DNA of 64,000 nt from Sphingobium jiangsuense (GCF_014196495.1 NZ_JACIDT010000015.1:1-64000); one strand, 5' to 3'. Positions 55,184 through 63,736 are shown, numbered from the stretch's first letter. Notes: generated from the sequence alone by a model not told the origin. A program made the numbers and translations.

Positions 55184-55765
55184 TCAGGCGCGGCGCGCGG
55201 GCGCGATCACCCAGCTGACCAGCTGTTCGCCGGTGCGGTCCGCCACGCGCGGCGGCGCGGCATGGCTGAGGTCGGTCCCGGCGGTTATGCCTTGCGAGAG
55301 CAGGATATCGGCCGCCGCCGCACCGAAAGCGGGGCCTGCGGTGGCGAGCGCCTCCAGCTCGTCGCACAGCTCCGGCGCCGCGGGGCAATGACGCCAGCCG
55401 GTCGCGCTGGCTTTCGCATGATCGATGCGCGCCACCACGCGCATGCCCATGTCCCAGCTCCACCGCTCCAGACAGAAGAGCGCGCCCTGGCCGGTCAGCC
55501 CCGCAAAGGGCACGGCGCCCTTGCGCATCAGCGCGGCCAGCCCGTCCAGCCACAATCGCGACGGATCGCCGCGGAAGCCGAAGGCAGGGATGCCGCGCGC
55601 CGCCAGCCGGTCGGAAAAGGCCCGGCTCTGCATCAGGCGCTCGTCATGCAGGACGGCGGCGATGGCGGGATCGCCCGCCGGGGCGGAGGCGCGCGCCACC
55701 CCGGAAATCAGGTCCGCCGCCACCGCCGTCATTGCGGCGTTCCGGCAGAAGGAGCGACGACTCAT
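55184..55765 (-). CDS. Hypothetical exported protein with Tat-like signal
   Basis: The 193-aa product begins MSRRSFCRNAAMTAVAADLI, a twin-Arg motif followed by a hydrophobic stretch, so it is probably exported folded or anchored. The mature part ([60 protein letters not shown]) has no family I recognise. GGAGAGGTCA precedes the start; ATG 55768 is an equal option. It is the first gene of the unit leading into the VAO flavoprotein (39-base gap), so a role in assembly or delivery of the flavocytochrome is possible but unproven. Confidence 0.75.
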   Translation of the reverse strand: MSRRSFCRNAAMTAVAADLISGVARASAPAGDPAIAAVLHDERLMQSRAFSDRLAARGIPAFGFRGDPSRLWLDGLAALMRKGAVPFAGLTGQGALFCLERWSWDMGMRVVARIDHAKASATGWRHCPAAPELCDELEALATAGPAFGAAAADILLSQGITAGTDLSHAAPPRVADRTGEQLVSWVIAPARRA

Positions 55766-55784
55766 CATTGACCTCTCCATATTT

Positions 55785-55798
55785 ATGAGTACACTCAT
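55785..55798. promoter_or_regulatory. Inverted repeat ATGAGT-AC-ACTCAT, probable TetR operator
   Basis: The 6-bp arms are perfect complements around a 2-base centre, in AT-rich flanks. It lies between the divergent 55765 (minus) and 55858 (plus) genes, with a TetR gene as second gene of the plus-strand unit. Control by that TetR protein is inferred from position. Confidence 0.6.
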
Positions 55799-55857
55799 TT
55801 TTATATCCAGATCAGCGCGGGTCAAGGCCCATCTGATCCGCAGGGAGAAGCGATTTG

Positions 55858-56235
55858 ATGAAATGTCGGTTTTCCGCCACTTGGGCGGCTGCGCTCGTTG
55901 TTTTCCTTGCCCTTGCCGTCGGATCTCGGGCGGAGGCCGCACCCCCGGCCGGGGACGCGCTTTTCCGCCAGAAATGTGCGCTCTGCCATGCGGTGGGCGG
56001 GAAGGGCGGCAAGGTCGGGCCGGACCTGACCGGGGTGGTCGGACGGAAGGCGGCGGCGATGGCTTATGCCTATTCGCCCGCGCTGCGGAAGGCGGGCGTC
56101 GTCTGGACGCCGGACGGGCTGGACAGGTTCCTGCAGGCGCCCACCCGCGTGCTGCCCGGCACCCGCATGGTGACGAGCGTGCCCCAGCCCGACCAGCGCA
56201 AGGCGATCATCGACTTTCTCGCGCGGCAGAAATAG
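55858..56235 (+). CDS. Monohaem c-type cytochrome (cytochrome c2-like)
   Basis: The 125-aa protein has a signal peptide (ATWAAALVVFLALAVGSRAE) and a haem site RQKCALCHAVGGKGGKVGPD. PDLTGVVGRKAA and a Met in PGTRMVTSVP, typical of class I cytochrome c2/c556-like carriers, follow. It is transcribed divergently from the flavocytochrome unit and shares its operator region, so it may carry electrons from that complex to an oxidase. ATG 55858 is used; a TTG at 55855 gives better ribosome-binding-site spacing. Confidence 0.88.
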   Translation: MKCRFSATWAAALVVFLALAVGSRAEAAPPAGDALFRQKCALCHAVGGKGGKVGPDLTGVVGRKAAAMAYAYSPALRKAGVVWTPDGLDRFLQAPTRVLPGTRMVTSVPQPDQRKAIIDFLARQK

Positions 56236-56267
56236 GAAGGGGCTTCCCGATCGACGGAGCCTTCATC

Positions 56268-56891
56268 ATGGATACAGCCGCGCCCGGCCCCGGCCGCCGG
56301 GAACGCAACAAGAGGGACAAGCTGGTGCGGATCACGCGCGCGGCGCGCGAGCTGTTCCACGCGCAGGGGTTCGAAGGCACCACCACCGCGCAGATCGCGC
56401 GCCGCGCGGCAATCGCGGAGGGAACGGTCTTCCGCTATGTCGCGCGCAAGGAGGATCTGCTGATCCTCACCTTTGCCGAGGAGATGACCGAGGTGGTGAT
56501 GGCGGCGTTCGAGGGCGTCGATCCGGGCGCGAGCTTCATCGACCAGCTGCTCTCCTTCTTCGAGGCGCTGCTGGCCTATCATCTGTCGGATCCGGCGCTG
56601 GCGAAGGCGTTTCTCCGCGAGGTCGGCTTTTTCCGCGATCCGCAGCAGGATTATGGCTTCGGCAGGATCCCGATGATGCCGAGCCTTGGCAAGATCGTCG
56701 ACCGCGCCCGCGCGCGGGGAGAGATTGGCGGCGATTTCGAGTCCGGGGACATCGCGATGCTCGCCTTCGCCGCCTATTGGTTCTGCCTGCGCGACTGGGC
56801 GAACGAGGTGATCGACGCCGCCCGCTTCGTGGACAGGCTGCGGCTGATGCTGACCATGCAGGTGGCGGGCATCCGGGCCGCGGCGGACTGA
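56268..56891 (+). CDS. TetR family regulator of the flavocytochrome locus
   Basis: The 207-aa regulator has a helix-turn-helix (ITRAARELFHAQGFEGTTTA, IAEGTVFRYVARKEDLLILT, about residues 20-65) and a C-terminal domain of unknown ligand. GGAG lies 8 bases before ATG 56268. It follows the cytochrome gene by 32 bases and probably binds the inverted repeat at 55785-55798, with a phenolic compound as plausible inducer. Confidence 0.92.
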   Translation: MDTAAPGPGRRERNKRDKLVRITRAARELFHAQGFEGTTTAQIARRAAIAEGTVFRYVARKEDLLILTFAEEMTEVVMAAFEGVDPGASFIDQLLSFFEALLAYHLSDPALAKAFLREVGFFRDPQQDYGFGRIPMMPSLGKIVDRARARGEIGGDFESGDIAMLAFAAYWFCLRDWANEVIDAARFVDRLRLMLTMQVAGIRAAAD

Positions 56892-56926
56892 CGCGGCCGA
56901 TGGGTCAGCGGGCGGGCGGGGCGGGT

Positions 56927-57232
56927 CTATTCATCCTCGTCATCCATCTTCTCTTCGCCGGTGAAGGCATCCATGTCGATGGTCCCGGACCGCACCATGC
57001 CTTTCTGGATCGATACGAGATCGGGCACATCGCGGGGCACGACGTCGGCGATATCGGCGCGCGGGCCGGGCTCGCTGTCGAAATCGGTTCCGGCTTCCCG
57101 ATGCAGCGCCTCGTCGGCGACATCCTGCGCCTGGGAGCCTTCCTCGTTCTGCTCGGAATTCTGCCGGTCGGGATCGTTGAAATCCCCGTCTTCCCCGCCG
57201 GACGGGCCGGGGTTCTTCTGTTCCTGCGCCAT
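56927..57232 (-). CDS. Small acidic hypothetical protein, 101 aa
   Basis: The protein is strongly acidic and polar (NDPDRQNSEQNEEGSQAQDV; ends GEEKMDDEDE) and probably disordered. No family is recognised. AGGAGAGAAAC in front of ATG 57232 is a strong ribosome-binding site, which supports it being real. It is convergent with the TetR gene and divergent from the membrane protein at 57349. Confidence 0.7.
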   Translation of the reverse strand: MAQEQKNPGPSGGEDGDFNDPDRQNSEQNEEGSQAQDVADEALHREAGTDFDSEPGPRADIADVVPRDVPDLVSIQKGMVRSGTIDMDAFTGEEKMDDEDE

Positions 57233-57348
57233 GTTTCTCTCCTTTGTCGGGCCTGATGTTTCAAGCCGTCCGGGCGGGGAAAGGTTCCATGGCGGGTGCG
57301 TAGCCGCCAATGCTTTTCAGGGCGGAAAGGCCGACCTAAAACGAGGGA

Positions 57349-58089
57349 ATGTCTGAGTCCCCATTCGCTCCCGATCCGGCACCGCCCTCCGGAAAGGCGG
57401 GCATCACCCGCAAGGCCCGTCTCGGCGTCCTGATTATCGTGCAGCTGATCATGGCCGGCGAGCTGGTGGTGCTGATCGGCAACGGGCGCTGGATGCACGT
57501 CTTCCTCGTGATCGCCCTGATGGGCGTCATCCTCGCGCCCATGGTGCTGCACCGGCTGCGTGCGATAGCGATCCCTTCGGAAATCCATGTCGTCATCGTG
57601 CTGTTCGGGTTTGCCTCGCTGTTCCTGGGCGAGATCCGGGACTATTATGAACGGATTTGGTGGTGGGACCTGGCGCTCCACAGCAGTGCGGGCCTTCTCC
57701 TCGGAATGCTCGGTTTCCTTGTGGTCTATATGCTGAACGAGGACGAGAGGGTGGATCTCCACATGCAGCCGTCCTTCGTCGCGCTGTTCGCCTTCATGTT
57801 CTCCGTGGGCAGCGGAGGCCTCTGGGAGATATTCGAATTCTCGATGGACCAGATATTCGGGCTTACCATGCAAAAGCCTATGCTCGGCGATCCATCCGGG
57901 CTGACCGACACCATGTGGGATATGATCGTCAACGCGATCGGAGCCGCCATCATCAGCCTTGCCGGGTGGCGCTATATGCGTCGGGAGCACAAGAGCTATG
58001 TCGACAGCTGGGCGAGGCGCTTCGTCGAGCGCAACCCGCAGCTGTTCGAGCGCACCAGGAAGCGCGCCGGGGACGTTTCCTCCCGATAG
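57349..58089 (+). CDS. DUF2238/YjdF-like multi-pass membrane protein
   Basis: The 246-aa protein has about six hydrophobic spans (LGVLIIVQLIMAGELVVLIG, MHVFLVIALMGVILAPMVLH, IHVVIVLFGFASLFLGEIRD, HSSAGLLLGMLGFLVVYMLN, FVALFAFMFSVGSGGLWEIF). Conserved polar residues lie in the membrane region, including WWWDLALHSSAG and GLWEIFEFSMDQIFG. This resembles the DUF2238/YjdF family of unknown function. ATG 57349 directly follows ACGAGGGA. It is not obviously linked to its neighbours. Confidence 0.82.
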   Translation: MSESPFAPDPAPPSGKAGITRKARLGVLIIVQLIMAGELVVLIGNGRWMHVFLVIALMGVILAPMVLHRLRAIAIPSEIHVVIVLFGFASLFLGEIRDYYERIWWWDLALHSSAGLLLGMLGFLVVYMLNEDERVDLHMQPSFVALFAFMFSVGSGGLWEIFEFSMDQIFGLTMQKPMLGDPSGLTDTMWDMIVNAIGAAIISLAGWRYMRREHKSYVDSWARRFVERNPQLFERTRKRAGDVSSR

Positions 58090-58195
58090 ATCAGAACGCC
58101 ATTGCCGGCATGCGGTTGTGCATGGATTCGAGGCCGAAATCGAAAATCCTTCAAGGAAAACCGCCCGCCGATCATCGCCAGCGCGGCGACGAATT

Positions 58196-58209
58196 GTGAG
58201 GCAGGTCAA
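58196..58209 (+). promoter_or_regulatory. FNR/FixK-like half-site pair upstream of the adh-ppsA pair
   Basis: GTGAGGCAGGTCAA differs from the TTGA-N6-TCAA consensus by one base. About 26 bases downstream TGATAG (58236-58241) could be a -10, the spacing of a class II activator site. A leader of about 130 bases follows to the alcohol dehydrogenase start. The rest of the gap 58090-58376 shows no gene. Confidence 0.35.
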
Positions 58210-58376
58210 TGCGCGTGGGAAAAATCTTCGCAATGTGATAGGGGTCGAACGTCGTTTCGCCGGGCATCACCCCTGACCCGGCGCGGTTCCGAGAGAGTTC
58301 GCGTAGCGACTCACGGGGCCGGACCCGCGAGAAGGCGGGTGATCATGACGGGCCGAGGCTGGAGGAGAGAACCACC

Positions 58377-59453
58377 ATGGCGCAGACAATGAAAGCGGCG
58401 ATCTTCATCGAGCCGGGGCGTATCATCCTCGGCGAAAAGCCGGTGCCCGACGTTGGGCCGCTCGATGCCCTGATCCGCATCACCACGACGACCATCTGCG
58501 GAACCGACATCCATATCCTGAAGGGCGAGTATCCGGTCGCCTCCGGCCTCACCATCGGGCACGAGCCGGTGGGGGTGATCGAAAAGCTCGGCTCTGCCGT
58601 TCAGGGCTATCATGAAGGCCAGCGGGTGATCGCGGGCGCCATCACGCCATCCGGTTATTCCAACGCCTCGCTTTCCGGTTGCGGCGCCCAATGCGGCGGC
58701 GCGCACGGGCACGGCTGGAAACCGCTGGGCGGCTGGCGCTTCGGCAACACCATCGACGGGGCGCAGGCCGAATATCTGCTGGTGCCCGACGCCATGGCCA
58801 ACCTGGCCCCGATCCCCGACGGGCTGAGCGACGAGCAGGTGCTGATGTGTCCCGACATATTGTCGACCGGCTTCAGCGGCGCGGAATCGGGCCGCATCCG
58901 CATCGGCGACACGGTGGCCGTCTTTGCGCAGGGGCCGATCGGGCTTTGCGCGACGGCAGGCGCACGGCTGATGGGCGCGGCGCGGATCATCGCGGTGGAA
59001 TCGCTGCCGGAACGCGCGGAGATCGCCTGCGCCATGGGTGCCGACCATGTCGTCGATTTCTCGAAGGTCGATCCGGTGGACGAGATCCGGCGCATCACCG
59101 ACGGACGGGGCGTGGACGTGGCGATCGAGGCCCTGGGCCTGCAGGAGACGTTCGAGGCCGCCCTGCGCGTTCTCCGGCCCGGCGGCACCCTGTCGTCGCT
59201 CGGCGTCTATTCCAGCGACCTGCGGATTCCGCTCGACGCCTTCTCCGCCGGGCTCGGCGACAACCGGATCGTCACCACGCTCTGCCCCGGCGGCAAGGAG
59301 CGGATGCGGCGCCTGATGGAGATCATCGCCTCCGGCCGTGTCGATACCGGATCGCTGGTGACGCACCGCTTCGGCCTCGACGACATCGAGACGGCCTACG
59401 ACCTGTTCGGCCACCAGCGCGACGGGGTGCTCAAGGTCGCCATCCATCCCTGA
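58377..59453 (+). CDS. Zinc-dependent secondary alcohol dehydrogenase
   Basis: The 358-aa medium-chain dehydrogenase has catalytic-zinc ligands in the arrangement of the tetrameric secondary ADH group: Cys in TTTICGTDIHILKG, His-Glu in LTIGHEPVGVIEKLGSAVQG and Asp in MCPDILSTGFSGAE. The cofactor-binding fold has GPIGLCATAGARLMGAARII. Structural-zinc cysteines are absent. It should interconvert a short-chain alcohol and a ketone or aldehyde with NAD(P). GGAGGAGAGAACCACC precedes ATG 58377. ppsA follows after 31 bases. Confidence 0.92.
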   Translation: MAQTMKAAIFIEPGRIILGEKPVPDVGPLDALIRITTTTICGTDIHILKGEYPVASGLTIGHEPVGVIEKLGSAVQGYHEGQRVIAGAITPSGYSNASLSGCGAQCGGAHGHGWKPLGGWRFGNTIDGAQAEYLLVPDAMANLAPIPDGLSDEQVLMCPDILSTGFSGAESGRIRIGDTVAVFAQGPIGLCATAGARLMGAARIIAVESLPERAEIACAMGADHVVDFSKVDPVDEIRRITDGRGVDVAIEALGLQETFEAALRVLRPGGTLSSLGVYSSDLRIPLDAFSAGLGDNRIVTTLCPGGKERMRRLMEIIASGRVDTGSLVTHRFGLDDIETAYDLFGHQRDGVLKVAIHP

Positions 59454-59484
59454 CGGCGACCGCAGGCGAACAGGGAGAGAAGAC

Positions 59485-61866
59485 ATGTCCAGCCCCAGCA
59501 TCATCTGGTTCGAGGATATCGGCATCGGCGATGTGCCCGCCGTGGGCGGCAAGAACGCTTCGCTCGGCGAGATGACGGTGGCGCTGTCCGGCGAGGGTAT
59601 CGCCGTTCCGGCCGGCTTCGCGACGACCGCCGATGCCTATCGCGCCTATGTCGCAGAAAACAGGCTGGAACCGAAGGTTGCCGCGCTTCTCGCCGCCTAT
59701 CATGACGGCAAGGCGACGCTCCAGGAAACCGGTCAGGCGATTCGGGCGCTGTTCCTCGAAGGCGAATTTCCCGCCGCCATCGCCGACGAAATACGCGACG
59801 CCTATGGCGAACTCGGCCGACGCAGCGGCGGTGACGCGCCCGCCGTCGCCGTGCGCAGCAGCGCCACCGCCGAGGACCTGCCGGACGCCAGCTTCGCCGG
59901 GCAGCAGGAAACCTTCCTCAACGTCCGGGGGCCGCGCGCGCTGCTTGACGCCTGCCGCCGCTGCTATGCCTCGCTGTTCACGGACCGGGCGATCAGCTAC
60001 CGCGAAGCCAAGGGGTTCGACCATAGGGAGGTCGCCCTGTCGATCGGCGTGCAGCGCATGGTCCGCTCCGACCTGTCCGGTTCCGGTGTGATGTTCTCGA
60101 TCGATACCGAGACGGGCTTTCCGGGCGCGGTGGTGATCAGCGCCGCATGGGGGCTGGGCGAGACGGTGGTGCAGGGCAGCGTCGATCCCGACAAATATGT
60201 CGTGTTCAAGCCGCTGCTTTCCGTGCCCGGCGCGGAACCGGTCATCGGCAAGGACAAGGGCGGCAAGGCGTTTCGGATGGTCTATGCCGAAGGCGGCAGC
60301 AGGCGGACCCGGATCGTCGAGACCACCGCCGCCGAGCGGGACGCCTTCGTTCTCGACGATGTCGACATCCTTCAGCTCGCCCGCTGGGCGGCGGCCATAG
60401 AAGCGCATTATGCACGGCCGATGGACATGGAATGGGCGAAGGACGGCGAAACCGGGGAGCTGTTCATCGTTCAGGCGCGGCCCGAAACGGTGCAGGCGGG
60501 CACCAGCGCCACCTCGTTCCGCCATTACTGCCTGAAAGAAAAGGGCAAGCCGATCGCGACCGGCGCGGCGATCGGCAGCGCGATCGCATCCGGCAAGGCC
60601 TGCGTCATCCGCAGCGCGGCGGATATTGCGCAGTTCCGCGACGGCGCGGTGCTCGTCACCGAAACCACCGATCCCGACTGGGTGCCGGTGATGAAGCGCG
60701 CGGCCGGGATCGTCACCGACCATGGCGGCACCACCAGCCATGCCGCCATCGTCAGCCGGGAGCTGGGCGTGCCCGCCATCGTCGGCACCGGCGGGGCGAG
60801 CCGTCTGCTCGCCGACGGACAGGAGATCACGCTGAGCTGCGCGGCGGGGGAGATCGGCACCGTCTATGAAGGCATGCTCGCCTTCGAGGAAAGCGAGATC
60901 GATGTCGGCGCGCTCCCGGAAACCTGCACGGACGTAATGGTGAACATCGCCAATCCGGCGGCTGCCTTTCAGTGGTGGCGGCTGCCGGCGCGCGGGGTTG
61001 GCCTTGCCCGCATGGAGTTCATCGTCAACTCGCTGATCAAGGTGCATCCGATGGCGCTCATCCATCCCGAACGGACGAGCCCGGATGCGCGGCGGCAGAT
61101 CGAGGCGCTGACACGGGGCTATGCCGATCCGTCGGATTATTTCGTGGAGGTGCTGGCGCGCGGTATCGCCCGGCTGGCCAGTCCCTATCATCCCCATCCG
61201 GCAATCGTCCGCCTCAGCGATTTCAAGACCAACGAATATGCCCATCTGATCGGCGGCGAGGCGTTCGAGCCGGAGGAGGAGAACCCGATGCTCGGCTTCC
61301 GGGGGGCCTCCCGCTATTATGACGAGCGCTACCGGGAGGGCTTCGCGCTGGAATGCCGGGCGCTCAGGCGGGCGCGTGAGACATTGGGCTTCGCCAACAT
61401 CATCGTCATGGTGCCGTTCTGCCGCACCCCGGCCGAAGCCGACCGGGTGCTGGAGGTGATGGCGGAAAATGGCCTGCGCCGGGGAGAAAACGGCCTTCAG
61501 GTCTATATGATGTGCGAGATTCCCTCCAACGTTATCCTGGCCGAGCAGTTCGCGACGCGGTTCGACGGCTTCTCCATCGGCTCCAACGACCTCACCCAGC
61601 TCGTGCTCGGCGTGGACCGGGATTCGGGGCTGCTCGCCGCGCTGTTCGACGAGCGGGACGAGGCCGTGACGCGCATGATCGCCGAGGCGATCCGCAAGGC
61701 GCATGCGGCCGGGATCAAGATCGGCATTTGCGGGCAGGCGCCGAGCAATCATCCCGATTTCGCCCGCTTTCTGGTCCGCGAAGGGATCGACTCGATTTCC
61801 CTCAACCCCGACAGCTTCGTGCGCACCGTCGGAGAGATCGCCAAGGCGGAGGCCGAGACGCGATAG
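59485..61866 (+). CDS. ppsA: Phosphoenolpyruvate synthase
   Basis: The 793-aa enzyme makes PEP from pyruvate and ATP for gluconeogenesis. The N-terminal ATP-grasp part shows VGGKNASLGEMTVAL and AVAVRSSATAEDLPDASFAG. The phosphohistidine domain has the catalytic His in DHGGTTSHAAIVSRELGVPA. The C-terminal PEP-binding domain has ENPMLGFRGASRY, MCEIPSNVILAEQFATRFDG and SIGSNDLTQLVLGVDRDSG. It is cotranscribed with the alcohol dehydrogenase, a pairing known in low-oxygen-induced clusters of other proteobacteria. Confidence 0.96.
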   Translation: MSSPSIIWFEDIGIGDVPAVGGKNASLGEMTVALSGEGIAVPAGFATTADAYRAYVAENRLEPKVAALLAAYHDGKATLQETGQAIRALFLEGEFPAAIADEIRDAYGELGRRSGGDAPAVAVRSSATAEDLPDASFAGQQETFLNVRGPRALLDACRRCYASLFTDRAISYREAKGFDHREVALSIGVQRMVRSDLSGSGVMFSIDTETGFPGAVVISAAWGLGETVVQGSVDPDKYVVFKPLLSVPGAEPVIGKDKGGKAFRMVYAEGGSRRTRIVETTAAERDAFVLDDVDILQLARWAAAIEAHYARPMDMEWAKDGETGELFIVQARPETVQAGTSATSFRHYCLKEKGKPIATGAAIGSAIASGKACVIRSAADIAQFRDGAVLVTETTDPDWVPVMKRAAGIVTDHGGTTSHAAIVSRELGVPAIVGTGGASRLLADGQEITLSCAAGEIGTVYEGMLAFEESEIDVGALPETCTDVMVNIANPAAAFQWWRLPARGVGLARMEFIVNSLIKVHPMALIHPERTSPDARRQIEALTRGYADPSDYFVEVLARGIARLASPYHPHPAIVRLSDFKTNEYAHLIGGEAFEPEEENPMLGFRGASRYYDERYREGFALECRALRRARETLGFANIIVMVPFCRTPAEADRVLEVMAENGLRRGENGLQVYMMCEIPSNVILAEQFATRFDGFSIGSNDLTQLVLGVDRDSGLLAALFDERDEAVTRMIAEAIRKAHAAGIKIGICGQAPSNHPDFARFLVREGIDSISLNPDSFVRTVGEIAKAEAETR

Positions 61867-61926
61867 CGCGGCGAGGCGACCGCGTCCGCCCCAAAAGGAC
61901 GGACGCGCCGCTTGCAGGCGCCGGGC

Positions 61927-63009
61927 CTAGAACGCCTTGCCCAGATTGAGTTGCAGTCCATCCCGCCTGGCGAGCTGGATGCCGTTCACCTTCTCATGGA
62001 CCGGCACCAGATATTCGGCGCCGATCCTGATCCCTTTCAGCGGCCCGCCGGTCGCGACGAGGTTGAGGCCAAATCCCAATTCGAGGCGATCACCGCCATA
62101 ATTGGGTTGCAGGTCGGGCGGCGAGGAATGGTTGTGCGCGCCGTTATAATGGCCCTTGATCGCGCCTTCATGGGTGTAGAGCCCGCGCAGGGAGACGCTG
62201 GCCCCGTCCGCGAAGCGATAGCTGCCCCATGCCGTCCCGGTGAACCTGTCGCCGAGCCGATAACCGCTGTCGTTGCGATTTTCGGCGCGCCAGACATAGG
62301 CGGCTTGTCCGCCCCATCCGAAGCGCCCCGCGCTGCCTGTCGCGGTGAGCGAAGGAAGCATGTCCCAGGTTCCCGAACCCGTCTGCATCCCATAGTGCAG
62401 GAAGGTGCCGTTGGCGTTGCGGGCATCGACGCTGCCCGTCGGGATGCTCACGCCAAGCGTCGCATGGATGTTCGCCGCCTTGTCCCGCTTGAGCCGGACC
62501 AGGCCGGAAACGATCGTGTCGCCCCAGCCTTCGTGCGAATGGGCGTGGGTTTCGCCCGGCATCATTGCATGGCCTCCGCCATGGCCGCCATGGCCGCCGC
62601 CCGTCGAGGGAAGGCCGCGCATCACCATGTCCATCTTCATATATTGCGGCATGACCATCAGCGTCAGGGTGTCGGTCGGCGCCCACATGAGATCGAGCAT
62701 CGCCATATCCATCCGCATCGACTGGACGCCGGTGCCGTAGCCCGCGGCGGCAAGCTGCGTATCGGTCAGCGCTTCGGCTCCGGAGCGCATCGCTCCGTCA
62801 TACCAGTCCCGCGACAGGCGCAGGCCGATCATCACATCCCCGGCCTTGTGCATATGGTCGTACATGACCCCGGCCGGAGCATGGTCATCGGCGCGCGGGC
62901 CGCTCGGGTCCGTGGCGTCATGGGCCATGACCGGGGTGGAGAGAGCCAATGTGGCGAGAGCAAAGGAACGGGAAGCCGCGCGAGGCGCAGCGTGAACTGT
63001 CTTGGTCAT
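61927..63009 (-). CDS. His/Met-rich outer-membrane beta-barrel protein, possibly metal-related
   Basis: The 360-aa protein has a signal peptide (SFALATLALSTPVMA) followed by HDATDPSGPRADDHAPAGVM. A body of alternating strands is consistent with a barrel ending in LQLNLGKAF. It is rich in Met (SMRMDMAMLDLMWAP, MPQYMKMDMVMRGLP) and His (GGHGGHGGGHAMMPGETHAH). Such stretches suggest copper or other soft-metal contact. It looks like the transporter-like outer-membrane proteins (Phenol_MetA_deg type) often found in metal operons. ATG 63009 follows AGGATAATGAT. It lies 64 bases behind a DUF2946 gene. Confidence 0.78.
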   Translation of the reverse strand: MTKTVHAAPRAASRSFALATLALSTPVMAHDATDPSGPRADDHAPAGVMYDHMHKAGDVMIGLRLSRDWYDGAMRSGAEALTDTQLAAAGYGTGVQSMRMDMAMLDLMWAPTDTLTLMVMPQYMKMDMVMRGLPSTGGGHGGHGGGHAMMPGETHAHSHEGWGDTIVSGLVRLKRDKAANIHATLGVSIPTGSVDARNANGTFLHYGMQTGSGTWDMLPSLTATGSAGRFGWGGQAAYVWRAENRNDSGYRLGDRFTGTAWGSYRFADGASVSLRGLYTHEGAIKGHYNGAHNHSSPPDLQPNYGGDRLELGFGLNLVATGGPLKGIRIGAEYLVPVHEKVNGIQLARRDGLQLNLGKAF

Positions 63010-63073
63010 ATCATTATCCTGATTTCGGACGCGCGCAGGCGCGGCCGTCAAAGCCGAAAATATCGTGGAGAAA

Positions 63074-63490
63074 TCAGGCTGACCGGGGCGGGCCGATGGC
63101 AGGCGGCGGCGGCGCGGCGAGACGGAGGACGGTCAGGTCCGCAATGGCGCGCCCTGGGATGAGGATCGCGGGCAGCGGCGCAGGCGATGGCAGCGCTGCC
63201 AGCGTCCCGTTCGCCAGACCGGCGCCGAAGCCCGCAAAGGAGCAAGGCGAATCCGCCGCGCTGTGCCGGGGCGCTGAGCCGTTCTTGCCCAGGTCCACGA
63301 AGATTTCGGCAGGCCCGGACCCGCTGCACAGGCTGACGATGATGCCATAGCCCGTCGCCACCGGCATGAAGCCGGTCGGCACGACCAGGCGAACGGACAA
63401 GGCCAACAGCAGAATGACGGCGAAGATGCCGCGCCCTGCCGCTGAATGTCCGATCCGCCCCCGCATCCGCAGCGCTTTAGGGGCAGGCAT
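63074..63490 (-). CDS. DUF2946-like membrane-anchored protein
   Basis: The 138-aa product has one N-terminal membrane segment (GIFAVILLLALSVRLVVPTG), the family-like FMPVATGYGIIVSLCSGSGP, a small Cys-containing linker (SPCSFAGFGAG) and a hydrophobic, Pro-rich tail (LRLAAPPPPAIGPPRSA). This matches DUF2946, a family commonly found beside copper-related TonB receptors and outer-membrane proteins. ATG 63490 and ATG 63466 are both possible; neither has a good ribosome-binding site. It precedes the His/Met-rich protein and may form an operon with it. Confidence 0.75.
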   Translation of the reverse strand: MPAPKALRMRGRIGHSAAGRGIFAVILLLALSVRLVVPTGFMPVATGYGIIVSLCSGSGPAEIFVDLGKNGSAPRHSAADSPCSFAGFGAGLANGTLAALPSPAPLPAILIPGRAIADLTVLRLAAPPPPAIGPPRSA

Positions 63491-63688
63491 GGGTTTTGTC
63501 AGCACGCTTTACGCCGAACGCGTACTTCGCGGGCCGAAGCCTTCAGAGACAGACCTGTTCCGGCGGGTAGAGGTTTCCAAGGCTAAGGACCGAAGGAGGC
63601 GGCTCGCAGAAGCGCCTATGGGTCGCTTCTTTCCCATCGGGCGCGGGGCTGGCCCGAGGGCCGCTAAGTCGCTAACTCTTGGAAAAAC
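63491..63688. other. Chromosomal flank left of the tRNA fragment, no gene supported
   Basis: This stretch is downstream of the tRNA-Gly 3' end on the minus strand. CAGTTTTTCC directly after the tRNA end could be the native tRNA terminator region. A plus-strand frame running through it into the tRNA fragment is a translation artefact of the tRNA. Confidence 0.5.
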
Positions 63689-63736
63689 TGGAGCGGGCGA
63701 AGGGATTCGAACCCTCGACCCCAACCTTGGCAAGGT
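63689..63736 (-). mobile_element. att-type 3' fragment of tRNA-Gly(GCC), boundary of an integrated element
   Basis: On the minus strand ACCTTGCCAAGGT (anticodon loop TTGCCAA), a T-arm with GGTTCGAATCCC and the acceptor end CGCCCGCTCCA match the 3' 48 bases of a bacterial tRNA-Gly(GCC). The 5' half (D-arm with GCTCA...GAGC) is missing; unrelated sequence begins exactly at the anticodon stem. This is what integration by a tyrosine recombinase into a tRNA 3' end leaves at the far end of the element. The element therefore lies to the right (63737 onward) and the old chromosome to the left. Confidence 0.75.
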
